This document shows positions 54,336-63,256 of a stretch of 64,000 bases of DNA, piece after piece. This stretch comes from G965226155 sp965226155 (lineage in GTDB: Bacteria; Pseudomonadota; Gammaproteobacteria; Eutrophobiales; Eutrophobiaceae), in contig OZ245331.1 of the NCBI GenBank assembly GCA_965226155.1, forward strand, positions 1,302,001-1,366,000. Reading direction: 5' to 3'. Below the pieces are notes generated by a model that was given only the letters and a program-made list of their open reading frames with translations, did no database searches and was not told the DNA's origin. Made by a program: the position numbers and the translations under genes. Each line of letters starts with the position of its first letter. Position 1 is the first letter of the stretch.

Positions 54336-54372
54336 AATGGGTATTTTACTAGTTCAAAGTAATTAACTGAAA

Positions 54373-54739
54373 TCAGGCCTCGAATGCATTTTTATACCAG
54401 TTTATTTCCGGCGATAGCAGATTGCCGGTCAATGTCACTATATCAAACCGACATGAATTAATATGTTTATGATGTAATTGTAGGTACTGTTGGCTGGTGT
54501 AAATAATTTTTTTAAGCTTTTTTATCAATAGTTTCAATTGGATCTAGAAAATCTGAAGATGACCGGTAACGTACCTCTATAAATACTGTAATTTGGTTGT
54601 CTTCCATTATCAGGGCAATCTCTCCTGATCGGGTTCTATAGTTTCGGTGCATCAGTATAAGATCATTTTTTTCAAGGAAAGCAAGCGCCTGGTCTTCAGA
54701 TAGTTTGCCGCGTTCAGACGTTGTGTTGGTATCAATCAA
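54373..54739 (-). pseudogene. yraN: YraN (UPF0102) family protein, frameshifted in a poly-A run
   Basis: The first frame (ATG 54739) has the nuclease-like UPF0102 features LSEDQALAFLEKNDLILMHR, NYRTRSGEIALIMEDN and VFIEVRYRSSSDF, then stops after IETIDKKA. Removing one A from the A6 run near 54521 restores DKKLKKIIYTSQQYLQLHHK followed by CRFDIVTLTGNLLSPEINWY KNAFEA to the stop at 54373-54375. It overlaps the lpoA stop by 4 nt as in the usual operon. It may be inactive or rescued by slippage on the AAAAAAGCTTAAAAAAA tract. Confidence 0.82.
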
Positions 54740-56604
54740 AAAGTATTGCCGATATCAATGATTTTTGGTTCTCCATTAATAAATTTTGCCCATAGTAAAT
54801 TTCGATGGATGACGCCATCATCTGTCATAAATAATTCTCCAGTTGCTCCGGTATAACGATTGGTGCGATCAGCAGCCATTTTACCGAGGTTGGTAATGAT
54901 CCGGAATGAATCAACCCCGAATGCATAGTAACGTGGGAAGGTCGTGCTTTGTGACTTCCAGCGACTATTTATTAATAACTGAATATCATCTTGTTTTTCA
55001 GTTGGTTGAAGTACCCAAGGAATATCGACTAACTCTACCCCGTTTAGATCACTGTCACTCTGAGGATTAGGTTTCCCGCGATAAATATGAGAGATGGAAT
55101 AAATTGGCAATTCACCCGCACGGAAAAACCGTAATTGCGGAACAAGCTGATTTGCAGGAAGATTGTTAGCAACCATGAATATGAAATCTGCATCTTCACG
55201 TACACGACTTACACCATTCATGTTCCTACCAATTTTTTGCTTTAATGCGTTGATTCTGTATTCACTGCTTTCGATGTTAAGTAGAGATTTCACGGGTGCG
55301 ATAAAATCTTTGGATGAGGGGTCATAGTTAACACGCTCTAGAACGATGCCTCCCATCTTCTCCCATACATTATTGAAAGCATTGAATATCCTATTCCCCA
55401 ATTCGTCTGCTGGCGTGATGATTAATACTCTATTATGGCCTTCAAATATGCCGCGTTCTGCTACTTGTCTTGCCTCATCTTCTGGTAATAAACCAAATTG
55501 AATCAGTCTTGCAGGGGATAAAAGTTGATAGTCACTGTTAACAAAATCGTCTTTTTCAATTTGGTTCAGAGCCAGCGTCCTTACCGGCAATGTCCCTCGA
55601 TCATATAATGATCTAACAGCCTTTTTTTCCAAAGGACCCACGATAAAGTCCGCTCCTTCTTCGACTGCCTTATCGTATATAGTATTTATATTGAGAGAAT
55701 TGGCATTATAAATTCTGACTTTTGGTTTGTACTCTTTTTCAACGAACCAAGCCGCAAGGAAACCGTCTCTGATTCGCTCAGAATATCTTTCAAAGCCACC
55801 CGTTAACGGTAGTAATAATGCAATTTGTTGAGGTTTGAAACTGGATACCATTGTCATTTCCAGAATTTGAGAAACTATGGACAAATTTGCAGGGTGACGA
55901 GGATAGTAATCCTGCCACGCTCCAACAGCGTTTTTCAATTCTTCTGGTTTGGAGGCCAGTGTCTTGTTGATAACGGCCAGTTCTATCCACGGATTCAGAT
56001 CTGATTGGCTAGTGATCTCCAATTCGATCATTTCCTGGGCATCAATTTTATTTAGGTTTCTCCATATGAGTTGCAGGTTTTCAAGTTTTTCAGATGCATC
56101 TTGAATATATCCCTGCATTTCCAGCCGTTCCTTAGTTGCTTGCAGATAAGCCATTTGTTTGTTGAAGAGACTTGCCCTTAGTCCATGGTAAATCAGAATA
56201 AATTCATCTGGTAATTCGTGTGAATTACTGATCTCTTCTAGTAGGTTCAATGCTTTAATAACGTTGCTCTGGAATAGGGCCAGTTTTGCCAGAATAATAT
56301 TTTTTTGCGATAGCTGTTGGCTGTTTCCAGAATTAATTTGTGTATCGTTGATCAATTGGATAGCTGCCTCAGGCCTACCGTCTTCAATAAGTGCATTAGC
56401 GGCCATAAGTTGATATTCAACCATACGAGCAGGGTATTGCTGGGAGAGCTGTATATATTCTTCAGCTGCCACAGCAAACTGTCCTGTATGCAGCAATTGT
56501 TTCGCCTCAAAGGCAGGATCGATGGCGGGGCCTTTGAATGTAGTGACAGCGCTACACCCATATAACATAAATAGGGTAATGATTAAAAAACAGAGAAATC
56601 GCAT
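54736..56604 (-). CDS. lpoA: Penicillin-binding protein activator LpoA (LppC)
   Basis: 622 residues with lipobox LFMLYGCSA (Cys 17). The N-terminal TPR-like helical half spans about 30-250 (FAVAAEEYIQLSQQYPARMV). The C-terminal periplasmic-binding-protein-like half begins QIALLLPLTGGFERYSERIR, then IVGPLEKKAVRSLY and VLIITPADELGNRIFNAFNN. Activates PBP1a from the outer membrane. Divergent from rsmI, the conserved arrangement. Confidence 0.93.
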   Translation of the reverse strand: MRFLCFLIITLFMLYGCSAVTTFKGPAIDPAFEAKQLLHTGQFAVAAEEYIQLSQQYPARMVEYQLMAANALIEDGRPEAAIQLINDTQINSGNSQQLSQKNIILAKLALFQSNVIKALNLLEEISNSHELPDEFILIYHGLRASLFNKQMAYLQATKERLEMQGYIQDASEKLENLQLIWRNLNKIDAQEMIELEITSQSDLNPWIELAVINKTLASKPEELKNAVGAWQDYYPRHPANLSIVSQILEMTMVSSFKPQQIALLLPLTGGFERYSERIRDGFLAAWFVEKEYKPKVRIYNANSLNINTIYDKAVEEGADFIVGPLEKKAVRSLYDRGTLPVRTLALNQIEKDDFVNSDYQLLSPARLIQFGLLPEDEARQVAERGIFEGHNRVLIITPADELGNRIFNAFNNVWEKMGGIVLERVNYDPSSKDFIAPVKSLLNIESSEYRINALKQKIGRNMNGVSRVREDADFIFMVANNLPANQLVPQLRFFRAGELPIYSISHIYRGKPNPQSDSDLNGVELVDIPWVLQPTEKQDDIQLLINSRWKSQSTTFPRYYAFGVDSFRIITNLGKMAADRTNRYTGATGELFMTDDGVIHRNLLWAKFINGEPKIIDIGNTF

Positions 56605-56663
56605 AATTAGATTATAGTATTTACAGATAGATATTCGACCAGCCTAACCAAGTGGAGTTTAAT

Positions 56664-57512
56664 GTGTCAAATGATACTGGTACCCTTTTTGTAGTAGCAA
56701 CACCGATAGGTAATCTCGATGACTTGAGTCCAAGAGCGGTACGTACTTTGAAAAAAGTCGATTTCATTGCTGCTGAGGACACACGACACAGTAGGAAAAT
56801 ACTGGTCCACTATGGAATTGAAACTGTGCTCAAGTCTTACCATGAGTTCAGTAATAAGGAGACCGGGAAAAATCTGATCACTGTATTGGAAAAAGGCAAA
56901 AGTATTGCCCTTATCAGTGATGCAGGAACGCCACTGATCAGTGACCCAGGTTTTAGCCTGGTCGTCGCAGCACATGAGCGTCGGATCCGAGTCGTTCCCA
57001 TTCCAGGCCCATCTGCATTAATCAGTGGGTTAGCCGTATCTGGGATGCCGACGGATAAATTTATTTTCGAAGGCTTTCTTCCGACTCGTAGCCATGCCCG
57101 GCTCAACATCTTGAATGGACTCAGAGATGAATCCCGAACGATAATTTTTTTTGAAGCACCACATCGTATTGATGACTTTTTAAATGATGCTATCAAGGTA
57201 TTTGGCCCCGATCGTCCTGCGACTATTGCTAGGGAAATGACAAAAGTTTTTGAAACTGTCCATAAAAATAACCTTGAAAATTTACTGTCTTTCGTAATTG
57301 ATAATCCGGAACAGCGTAAAGGTGAATTTGTTGTAATAGTCCAAGGTAACAGCAATAGTGACAATGAAATAACCATGCATGATGAGAAATTACTCGAATT
57401 ACTCTTACAGGAAATGCCGTTGAAAAAGGCAGCAAATATCGTCGCGCAGCATTCCGGGAAAAGTAAAAATCAGTTGTATAAAATTGGACTAAAACTTAGG
57501 GAGAAAATCTAA
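56664..57512 (+). CDS. rsmI: 16S rRNA 2'-O-methyltransferase RsmI
   Basis: Methylates C1402 of 16S rRNA. I prefer GTG 56664, which has GGAG 6 nt upstream; an in-frame GTG at 56652 adds four residues. Signatures are TLFVVATPIGNLDDLSPRAV, AEDTRHSRKILVHYGI, ALISDAGTPLISDPGFSLV, VVPIPGPSALISGLAVSGMP and FEGFLPTRSHARLNIL. About 282 residues, normal for the family. Confidence 0.95.
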   Translation: MSNDTGTLFVVATPIGNLDDLSPRAVRTLKKVDFIAAEDTRHSRKILVHYGIETVLKSYHEFSNKETGKNLITVLEKGKSIALISDAGTPLISDPGFSLVVAAHERRIRVVPIPGPSALISGLAVSGMPTDKFIFEGFLPTRSHARLNILNGLRDESRTIIFFEAPHRIDDFLNDAIKVFGPDRPATIAREMTKVFETVHKNNLENLLSFVIDNPEQRKGEFVVIVQGNSNSDNEITMHDEKLLELLLQEMPLKKAANIVAQHSGKSKNQLYKIGLKLREKI

Positions 57513-57554
57513 TAATCGCTTGAAAGTCAACCATATTTCAAGTTAACTAGTCTA

Positions 57555-57950
57555 TGAGTCGGTCGGACAATCGCCCCTTTAGGGGAGGAAAGTCCGGGCT
57601 CCGCAGGGCATGACGCCAGGTAACACCTGGGCGGCGTGAGTCGACGGAAAGTGCCACAGAAAATATACCGCCAATCAAAAGGGGTCAGAGTCATTTGATT
57701 TTTCAGTCTGACTTAAAGGAAATCAAGCGACTCTGACCTCTTGGGATGGTAAGGGTGAAATGGTGCGGTAAGAGCGCACCGCGTATCTGGCAACAGAACG
57801 GCATGGTAAACCCCGTCCGGAGCAAGGCCAAATAGGGGGACAGATGATGTGGCCCACATCGTCCCCGGGTAGGCCGCTTGAGGTGTATGGTGACATACAT
57901 CCCAGATGAATGGTTGTCCAAGACAGAACCCGGCTTACAGGCCGACTCAC
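57555..57950 (+). ncRNA. rnpB: RNase P RNA (type A) with an expanded P12
   Basis: Catalytic RNA of RNase P. Conserved blocks in order are GGGGAGGAAAGTCCGGGCTCC, GCCACAGAAAATATACCGCC, GGTAAGGGTGAAATGGTGCG, AGAGCGCACCGCG, then GGCAACAGAACGG and the 3' block AGACAGAACCCGGCTTACAG. P1 is closed by GAGTCGGTC with GGCCGACTC. P3 is short. Between the P11 strands, where E. coli has a P12 of about 23 nt, there are about 75 nt forming one long imperfect hairpin. The strand follows these motifs. It is placed after rsmI and before mraZ, as in many gammaproteobacteria. Confidence 0.95.
57674..57747 (+). repeat. REP-like inverted repeat forming P12 of RNase P RNA
   Basis: Two 30-nt arms (57674-57703 and 57718-57747) around a 14-nt loop. 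In the same orientation both arms contain GGTCAGAGTC, then two variable bases, then TTGATTT; 23 of 30 positions are identical and several mismatches give G-U pairs. GGGGTCAGAGTC/GACTCTGACC palindromes resemble REP-type repeats associated with RAYT transposases in gammaproteobacteria (recollection, not searched). No second copy was seen in the window. Confidence 0.75.
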
Positions 57951-57989
57951 TAATTTCTTCCCTCAGAGCTCACACTGCTAAGTATCGGT

Positions 57990-58027
57990 AAATCTCATCA
58001 TTCATTTTTCATGAGATTTGGGAGTTT
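57990..58027 (+). terminator. Probable rnpB terminator
   Basis: AAATCTCAT (57990-57998) pairs with ATGAGATTT (58011-58019), a 9-bp stem with a 12-nt loop. GGGAG then TTTTT follow shortly after. The stem is AT-rich, so termination strength is uncertain. Confidence 0.55.
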
Positions 58028-58240
58028 TTAAGCCGATTGTAGCCATACTTGCCTCAATCCTACTGTTAGTAACCAATTACTATCATTATTCTGTCAATTT
58101 ACATCAACTATATTTCTTAACCCGATGAAATAAATAGAGTTAATTTTTTGGTTATCATTAACCAATTCTCGATACCCATAAAACGAGCATAAGTATTTGT
58201 AATTAAAGGCAGAATCCCTCCAGAAAATCGCAAGATTTGC

Positions 58241-58270
58241 TTGACACATTACTTTAGAACTTCCTATAGT
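58241..58270 (+). promoter_or_regulatory. Sigma-70-type promoter of the mraZ division cluster
   Basis: TTGACA (58241-58246), an 18-nt spacer and TATAGT (58265-58270) lie 61 bp upstream of the mraZ start. The -35 is consensus and the -10 near-consensus. It is followed immediately by MraZ-type boxes, as expected for Pmra. Confidence 0.8.
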
Positions 58271-58275
58271 TCGCC

Positions 58276-58303
58276 TGGTGGGGAATTATGGGGAAAAGTG
58301 GTT
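58276..58303 (+). promoter_or_regulatory. mraZ: MraZ-binding repeats
   Basis: TGGGG-AATTA-TGGGG-AAAAG-TGGTT: three TGG-type direct repeats with a 10-nt period just after the -10 element, preceded by an overlapping TGGTG. This is the TGGGN/5-nt-spacer arrangement MraZ recognises to autorepress the dcw operon. Confidence 0.75.
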
Positions 58304-58330
58304 TTTTATTATAAAAACAGGGGTATTTAA

Positions 58331-58789
58331 TTGTTCCGAGGAATCAGTACCGTCAGCATTGATAATAAGGGTCGCATAGCCATTCCTAGTCGCTATCGTG
58401 ACCGGTTGATGGGTATAGCGGACGGTAGCCTAGTACAAACACTCAATCCACTCGATCGGTCAATCTGGATATACCCACTATCAGAATGGGAACTCATCGA
58501 AACCAAGCTCGCCTCATTGTCAGATTTTGATAAACAAAGCCGCAGGACCAAACAGATGATGCGTGGCTATGCCTCTGATTGTCAAATGGATGCCCAGGGA
58601 CGGATCCTGCTTCCAACGGAATTGCGTCAATACGCGGAGATGAAAAAGCAGGCAGTCATTCTCGGTCAGGGTAACAAATTCGAAGTTTGGGATCAGGAAA
58701 CCTGGGAGCTCAAACGTGATCAATGGCTCGATACGATTGTTGATGATCAAAGTGCACCATCTGAAGCACTGAAACCGTTGTCACTATGA
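58331..58789 (+). CDS. mraZ: Transcriptional regulator MraZ
   Basis: 152 residues from a TTG start (MFRGISTVSIDNKGRIAIPS), which matches the conserved MFRG beginning; no in-frame ATG is nearer. Two SpoVT/AbrB-like halves are present, the second as QMDAQGRILLPTELRQYAEM and KQAVILGQGNKFEVWDQETW. Binds the TGGGN repeats upstream and controls the division/cell-wall cluster. First gene of the cluster. Confidence 0.95.
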   Translation: MFRGISTVSIDNKGRIAIPSRYRDRLMGIADGSLVQTLNPLDRSIWIYPLSEWELIETKLASLSDFDKQSRRTKQMMRGYASDCQMDAQGRILLPTELRQYAEMKKQAVILGQGNKFEVWDQETWELKRDQWLDTIVDDQSAPSEALKPLSL

Positions 58790-58817
58790 GCCATGGTTAA
58801 ATTTATACATTTGATTA

Positions 58818-59759
58818 ATGAAACCTAATGATTTCTTACATACACCAGTATTGCTAGATGAGGTAATTAATGGTCTTGAAATCAGACCTAATGGTTTTTA
58901 TGTTGACTGTACATTCGGGCGTGGCGGCCACAGTAGAGCGATACTTGACCGGCTCGAGAATGAAGGCAGAGTGCTGGCTTTTGACAAGGACCCAGTTGCA
59001 GCACAATACGCAGAAAGATTATCAATTGCGGATTCTCGATTACAGTTTATCCACACAACTTTTGCACGTCTTGCAGAAACACTTAAAGCAGCCGATAGTT
59101 TTGGCCTTGTTGACGGGATACTACTCGATCTTGGTGTCTCATCACCCCAACTTGAAGATGGTGACAGGGGATTCAGTTTCAATTGTGATGGGAAACTGGA
59201 TATGAGGATGGATAATACTACAGGAATTACCGCAGCTGAATGGGTTAATAGTGAGCCACAGGAAGATATAGCTTCTGTCCTGAAGCAATACGGCGAAGAG
59301 CGTTATGCGCGTCGAATCTCAAACGCGATAGTTAAGGCGAGGGCTACTCAGCCGATTAACAGCACGTCTGAACTGGCTTCCGTAATCTCATCAGCTGTTC
59401 CTGTTCATAAAAAAAATAAGCATCCTGCAACACGATCGTTTCTGGCGATTCGAAATTACATCAACAATGAACTAGATGAGCTTGTCTCCGGACTTTCACA
59501 GGCATTCGACGCCATAAAAATCGGAGGAAGAATACTCGTAATCAGTTTTAATTCGCTTGAAGATCGTATAACAAAACGGTTCTTGCGAGGTTATTCTCAA
59601 AACGATCCGTTCCCTAAAAATATTCCGATTACCGCAAATACCATTAAGCCAAAAATTAAAATTATCGGTAAGATCATTAGACCTAGTGAGGATGAAGTAT
59701 TGCAAAATCCTAGATCTCGAAGTGCAGTATTACGTATTGGAGAAAAGTTATCTGCATGA
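58818..59759 (+). CDS. rsmH: 16S rRNA (cytosine1402-N4)-methyltransferase RsmH
   Basis: 313 residues: HTPVLLDEVINGLEIRPNGF, YVDCTFGRGGHSRAILDRLE (SAM loop), VDGILLDLGVSSPQLEDGDR GFSFNCDGKLDMRMD and RNYINNELDELVSGL, ending in the typical LVISFNSLEDRITKRFL block. Methylates N4 of C1402, the same nucleotide as the neighbouring RsmI. Overlaps ftsL by 4 nt. Confidence 0.97.
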   Translation: MKPNDFLHTPVLLDEVINGLEIRPNGFYVDCTFGRGGHSRAILDRLENEGRVLAFDKDPVAAQYAERLSIADSRLQFIHTTFARLAETLKAADSFGLVDGILLDLGVSSPQLEDGDRGFSFNCDGKLDMRMDNTTGITAAEWVNSEPQEDIASVLKQYGEERYARRISNAIVKARATQPINSTSELASVISSAVPVHKKNKHPATRSFLAIRNYINNELDELVSGLSQAFDAIKIGGRILVISFNSLEDRITKRFLRGYSQNDPFPKNIPITANTIKPKIKIIGKIIRPSEDEVLQNPRSRSAVLRIGEKLSA

Positions 59760-60019
59760 AGGCATTTATTACAATTTTTTTCAGTATTACGGTATTCATA
59801 TCTGCAATACAGGTAGTAATCGTCCAGCATGAGGCTCGCAAGACTTTCATAGAATTGCAGAGACTGGGGGAAACCCGTGATGAATTAAACGAAGAATGGG
59901 GAAGATTACTGCTCGAACAGAGTACATGGGCAACAGATGATCGAATTGAAATGCTTGCCAGAACCAAGTTAAAGATGATTGATCCTGATTATGAAACTTA
60001 TGTCCTTTTAGCTAAATGA
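59756..60019 (+). CDS. ftsL: Cell division protein FtsL
   Basis: 87 residues with one N-terminal membrane segment (about 3-23, FITIFFSITVFISAIQVVIV) and a heptad-like periplasmic part (RKTFIELQRLGETRDELNEE WGRLLLEQSTWATDDRIE), matching FtsL/LftsL. Forms the FtsQLB complex. Overlaps both neighbours by 4 nt. Confidence 0.9.
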   Translation: MKAFITIFFSITVFISAIQVVIVQHEARKTFIELQRLGETRDELNEEWGRLLLEQSTWATDDRIEMLARTKLKMIDPDYETYVLLAK

Positions 60020-61743
60020 ACGAGACAAAATCATTGACTACGTATCCTGCTAGACGATGGATGCTGATATTTATTTTTATAATAACAGCATTGCTTTTGG
60101 TTTGGCGTGCTGTCTATCTGCAGGTACAAAACAAAGATTTTCTACGTAATCATGGAGATGCACGTTCTCTGAGAGTCGTAACCATCCCGGCTCATAGAGG
60201 TGTGATTACAGATCGCAATAACGAATCACTGGCTATCAGTACACCCGTTGACTCCATATGGGCAAACCCGAAACGGGCACTCAAAAATATGGATAGCCTA
60301 GGAGAATTGGCTCAATTTTTGAAGCTTGACAGTGATAGTTTGATACAGACTTTACAAGAACGAAGTAACAGAGAATTCGTCTATCTGAAACGACATATTT
60401 CACCAGATCAGGCTCTGGCGATTAGTGCACTGGATGTTGATGGCATCAACCTGCAACGAGAATACAAACGTTATTATCCAGCGGGGGACGTTGCCGCACA
60501 TCTTATTGGATTTACTGATATCGATGATTCCGGGCAGGAAGGAATCGAACTAGCATATGATCAGTGGTTAAAAGGTGTTCCCGGCGAAAAGAGGGTATTG
60601 AAGGATAGGTTGGGAAGAACTGTACAGAACATAGAAAGTATTCAGTCATCAAGTCCGGGCAGGTCTCTAGCGTTAAGTATCGATCGCCGTGTGCAGTACT
60701 TGGCGTATCGAGAATTAAAGAGGGCTATTGAAAAATACAATGCGCGTAGTGGATCAATAGTAATACTAGATTCAAAACTGGGGGAAATCATCGCGCTCGT
60801 TGTTCAGCCGTCATTCAACCCAAATAATCGTACATGGGCCAGGAGCGAATATTTTCGCAATCGTGTTGTAACTGATGTATTTGAACCTGGATCGACGCTT
60901 AAGCCGTTTACGGTAGCTACAGCATTGGTGTCCGGAATGTATAAACCTGAGACGATCATCGAAACTAGACCAGGATTTTTAAAGGTCAATAATCATGTAA
61001 TCGAAGATGTATCGAATCTTGGCACGATTGATGTTACAGGTGTTATTAAAAAATCGAGTAATGTCGGTGCCAGTAAAATTTCACTTTCGCTTGGTCCAAA
61101 GCCACTTTGGGAGCTTTACAGAGATGTTGGTTTTGGCATACAGACCAGCAGTGGCTATCCCGGAGAGTCACCTGGTATTTTGTCTAGCTATACAACATGG
61201 TCTGAACTTGAACTAGCAACTATTGCATTCGGTCATGGTATCGCTGTAACCAGCCTACAATTAGCACAAGCTTATTCTGTCATTGCGAACTACGGAATTC
61301 TGAAGCCTGTTTCATTTCTGAAAGTAAATGAAGAGGAGCAAGGTGTCCGAGTGTTACCGGAAGTGGTAGCAAAGCAGGTTCTAGCGATGCTGGAGTCCGC
61401 AGTTAATCAGGGAGGGACGGGGCAAAGAGCAAATATTCCCTTGTACCGAGTTGCGGGAAAAACTGGTACTTCCCACAAAGCAACGGCCGGAGGTTATGCT
61501 GAAAATAAGTATCTGTCTCTGTTTGCCGGAATTGCACCTGTAAGTGAACCACGGTTGGTCATGATTGTGAGTATTGATGAGCCACAGGGACAAGTTCATT
61601 TTGGTGGTCAAGTGGCCGCACCAGTTTTCTCAACGGTAATGGAGGGTGCATTACGAATACTGGATATTGCACCCGACGATCTCCATTCAATTGAAAAAAA
61701 GATGCTCATGGCATATAAAAATGGGAGCAATCAGTTCAGATAA
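60016..61743 (+). CDS. ftsI: Peptidoglycan transpeptidase FtsI (PBP3)
   Basis: 575 residues: membrane anchor (about 16-36), non-penicillin-binding module (RGVITDRNNESLAISTPVDS), then the transpeptidase with S-x-x-K (FEPGSTLKPFTVATAL), S-x-N (KKSSNVGASKISL) and K-T-G-T (YRVAGKTGTSHKATAG). Makes septal cross-links with FtsW. Normal length, no damage. Confidence 0.97.
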   Translation: MNETKSLTTYPARRWMLIFIFIITALLLVWRAVYLQVQNKDFLRNHGDARSLRVVTIPAHRGVITDRNNESLAISTPVDSIWANPKRALKNMDSLGELAQFLKLDSDSLIQTLQERSNREFVYLKRHISPDQALAISALDVDGINLQREYKRYYPAGDVAAHLIGFTDIDDSGQEGIELAYDQWLKGVPGEKRVLKDRLGRTVQNIESIQSSSPGRSLALSIDRRVQYLAYRELKRAIEKYNARSGSIVILDSKLGEIIALVVQPSFNPNNRTWARSEYFRNRVVTDVFEPGSTLKPFTVATALVSGMYKPETIIETRPGFLKVNNHVIEDVSNLGTIDVTGVIKKSSNVGASKISLSLGPKPLWELYRDVGFGIQTSSGYPGESPGILSSYTTWSELELATIAFGHGIAVTSLQLAQAYSVIANYGILKPVSFLKVNEEEQGVRVLPEVVAKQVLAMLESAVNQGGTGQRANIPLYRVAGKTGTSHKATAGGYAENKYLSLFAGIAPVSEPRLVMIVSIDEPQGQVHFGGQVAAPVFSTVMEGALRILDIAPDDLHSIEKKMLMAYKNGSNQFR

Positions 61744-61744
61744 T

Positions 61745-63256
61745 ATGATGGCTAAACGAAATTATAGTCATGGTCTGGATTTATCTTATTTGATAGAAGG
61801 CTTTGTCGATCCTATCCCAGATATTAATGTGGCTATAACTGGGGTTAGTCTTGATAGTCGATCAATCAACCCAGATGAATTATTCATCGCCATTGAGGGA
61901 AATCAAACTAGCGGGTCGAAATTCATTGATGACGCTATTAGAAAGGGCGTAGCAGCTGTACTTGTAGATGACAAAAACCAAGCTCGAACAGGAAGTAGGG
62001 CATTGCCAGTTATATATATTCCCGATCTCCGTATGCGGGTGGGAATCATTGCAGACCGGTTTTATGGTGAGCCTTCGCAGGAATTAAAGGTAATCGGTGT
62101 TACAGGGACTAACGGAAAGACATCAGTGTGTCACTTCATAGCACAAGCATTATCTAATCAGGGAGAAAGAATTGTAGGTGTCATCGGAACTTTAGGGTAT
62201 GGCGGTTATGGAAAACTGGAAGCTGGATCAAATACCACGCCTGATGCAGTTAACGTCCATAGGTTGTTGTCCTGTTTCCGGGATAAAACTGCCGAATATG
62301 TGGTAATGGAAGTTTCCTCGCACGCGCTTGAACAGTACCGTGTTTCAGGAGTCAGGTTTGATACTGTCGTTTTTACAAACTTGAGCCATGATCATCTGGA
62401 TTATCACGATGATATGGATGCTTATGCTAATACAAAGAAAAAACTGTTCCAGATGGAAGGTCTTAAAGGTGCAGTAATAAATATTGATGACCATCTTGGA
62501 AAGCAGTTGGTGTCAACATTAAAAGGTAATGTGCCAGTAATCAGCTATGGGGTAGCCAAAGATAGAGGTGATGGTCTATCACCTGAAGTGAAGGCCATTG
62601 TAACTAATGAAGATACTCATACGCTGACACTCGATATCACCAGTCCCTGGGGTGCGGGAGAGCTTTCGGCCAATCTAACCGGCTCATTTAATGCTTATAA
62701 CTTGCTTGCTGTCTTGAGTGTTATCTGTCAGCAAAATATTCCATTTGCAGAAGCATTAAAACGGTTGTCTCGGGTTACGTGTATTCCTGGACGAATGGAA
62801 TGTTTCAACAATGCCAATTCAGCTAGCATTTTTGTTGATTATGCACATACTCCAGATGCCTTGCAGCAGGCTCTTGTATCATTGCGAAAATTGTGTAGCG
62901 GTAAGCTTATTTGTGTTTTCGGGTGCGGAGGTGATAGGGACAAAGGAAAACGGCCGTTGATGGGACAAATTTCAGAGTCTTTTTCGGACAAAGTTATTCT
63001 AACGAGTGATAACCCTAGAAGTGAACCACCGAATGAAATCATTCTCGACATCCTCACGGGTATTCAAAACAAGGATTTGGTTGAAGTTGAACCAGATCGG
63101 GACTTGGCAATACAGACTGCTGTTAAGTTGGCTCATGTTAATGACATCGTTTTGATTGCAGGAAAAGGCCATGAAACCTACCAGGATATAAATGGAGTAA
63201 AGATTCCTTTCAGTGATCGTCAATTAGCACGAAATATTCTGGAGTTACTAGCATGA
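61745..63256 (+). CDS. murE: UDP-MurNAc-tripeptide ligase MurE
   Basis: 503 residues from ATG 61745 (the frame is open further into ftsI but that is not the gene start; two tandem ATG codons follow the ftsI TAA by 1 nt). ATP loop is IGVTGTNGKTSVCHFIAQAL. The DNPR motif (LTSDNPRSEPPNEIILDI) marks the meso-diaminopimelate-adding type. Other signatures are GVIGTLGYGGYG and VVMEVSSHALEQYRV. Adds mDAP to UDP-MurNAc-dipeptide. Confidence 0.96.
   Translation: MMAKRNYSHGLDLSYLIEGFVDPIPDINVAITGVSLDSRSINPDELFIAIEGNQTSGSKFIDDAIRKGVAAVLVDDKNQARTGSRALPVIYIPDLRMRVGIIADRFYGEPSQELKVIGVTGTNGKTSVCHFIAQALSNQGERIVGVIGTLGYGGYGKLEAGSNTTPDAVNVHRLLSCFRDKTAEYVVMEVSSHALEQYRVSGVRFDTVVFTNLSHDHLDYHDDMDAYANTKKKLFQMEGLKGAVINIDDHLGKQLVSTLKGNVPVISYGVAKDRGDGLSPEVKAIVTNEDTHTLTLDITSPWGAGELSANLTGSFNAYNLLAVLSVICQQNIPFAEALKRLSRVTCIPGRMECFNNANSASIFVDYAHTPDALQQALVSLRKLCSGKLICVFGCGGDRDKGKRPLMGQISESFSDKVILTSDNPRSEPPNEIILDILTGIQNKDLVEVEPDRDLAIQTAVKLAHVNDIVLIAGKGHETYQDINGVKIPFSDRQLARNILELLA

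Larger units (their letters stand above)
57951..58330. other. rnpB-mraZ intergenic region
   Basis: 380 bases without a gene. It holds a hairpin after rnpB (57990-58019), an AT-rich stretch with nothing recognisable (about 58030-58235), the mraZ promoter (58241-58270) and MraZ-type boxes (58276-58303). Confidence 0.7.
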
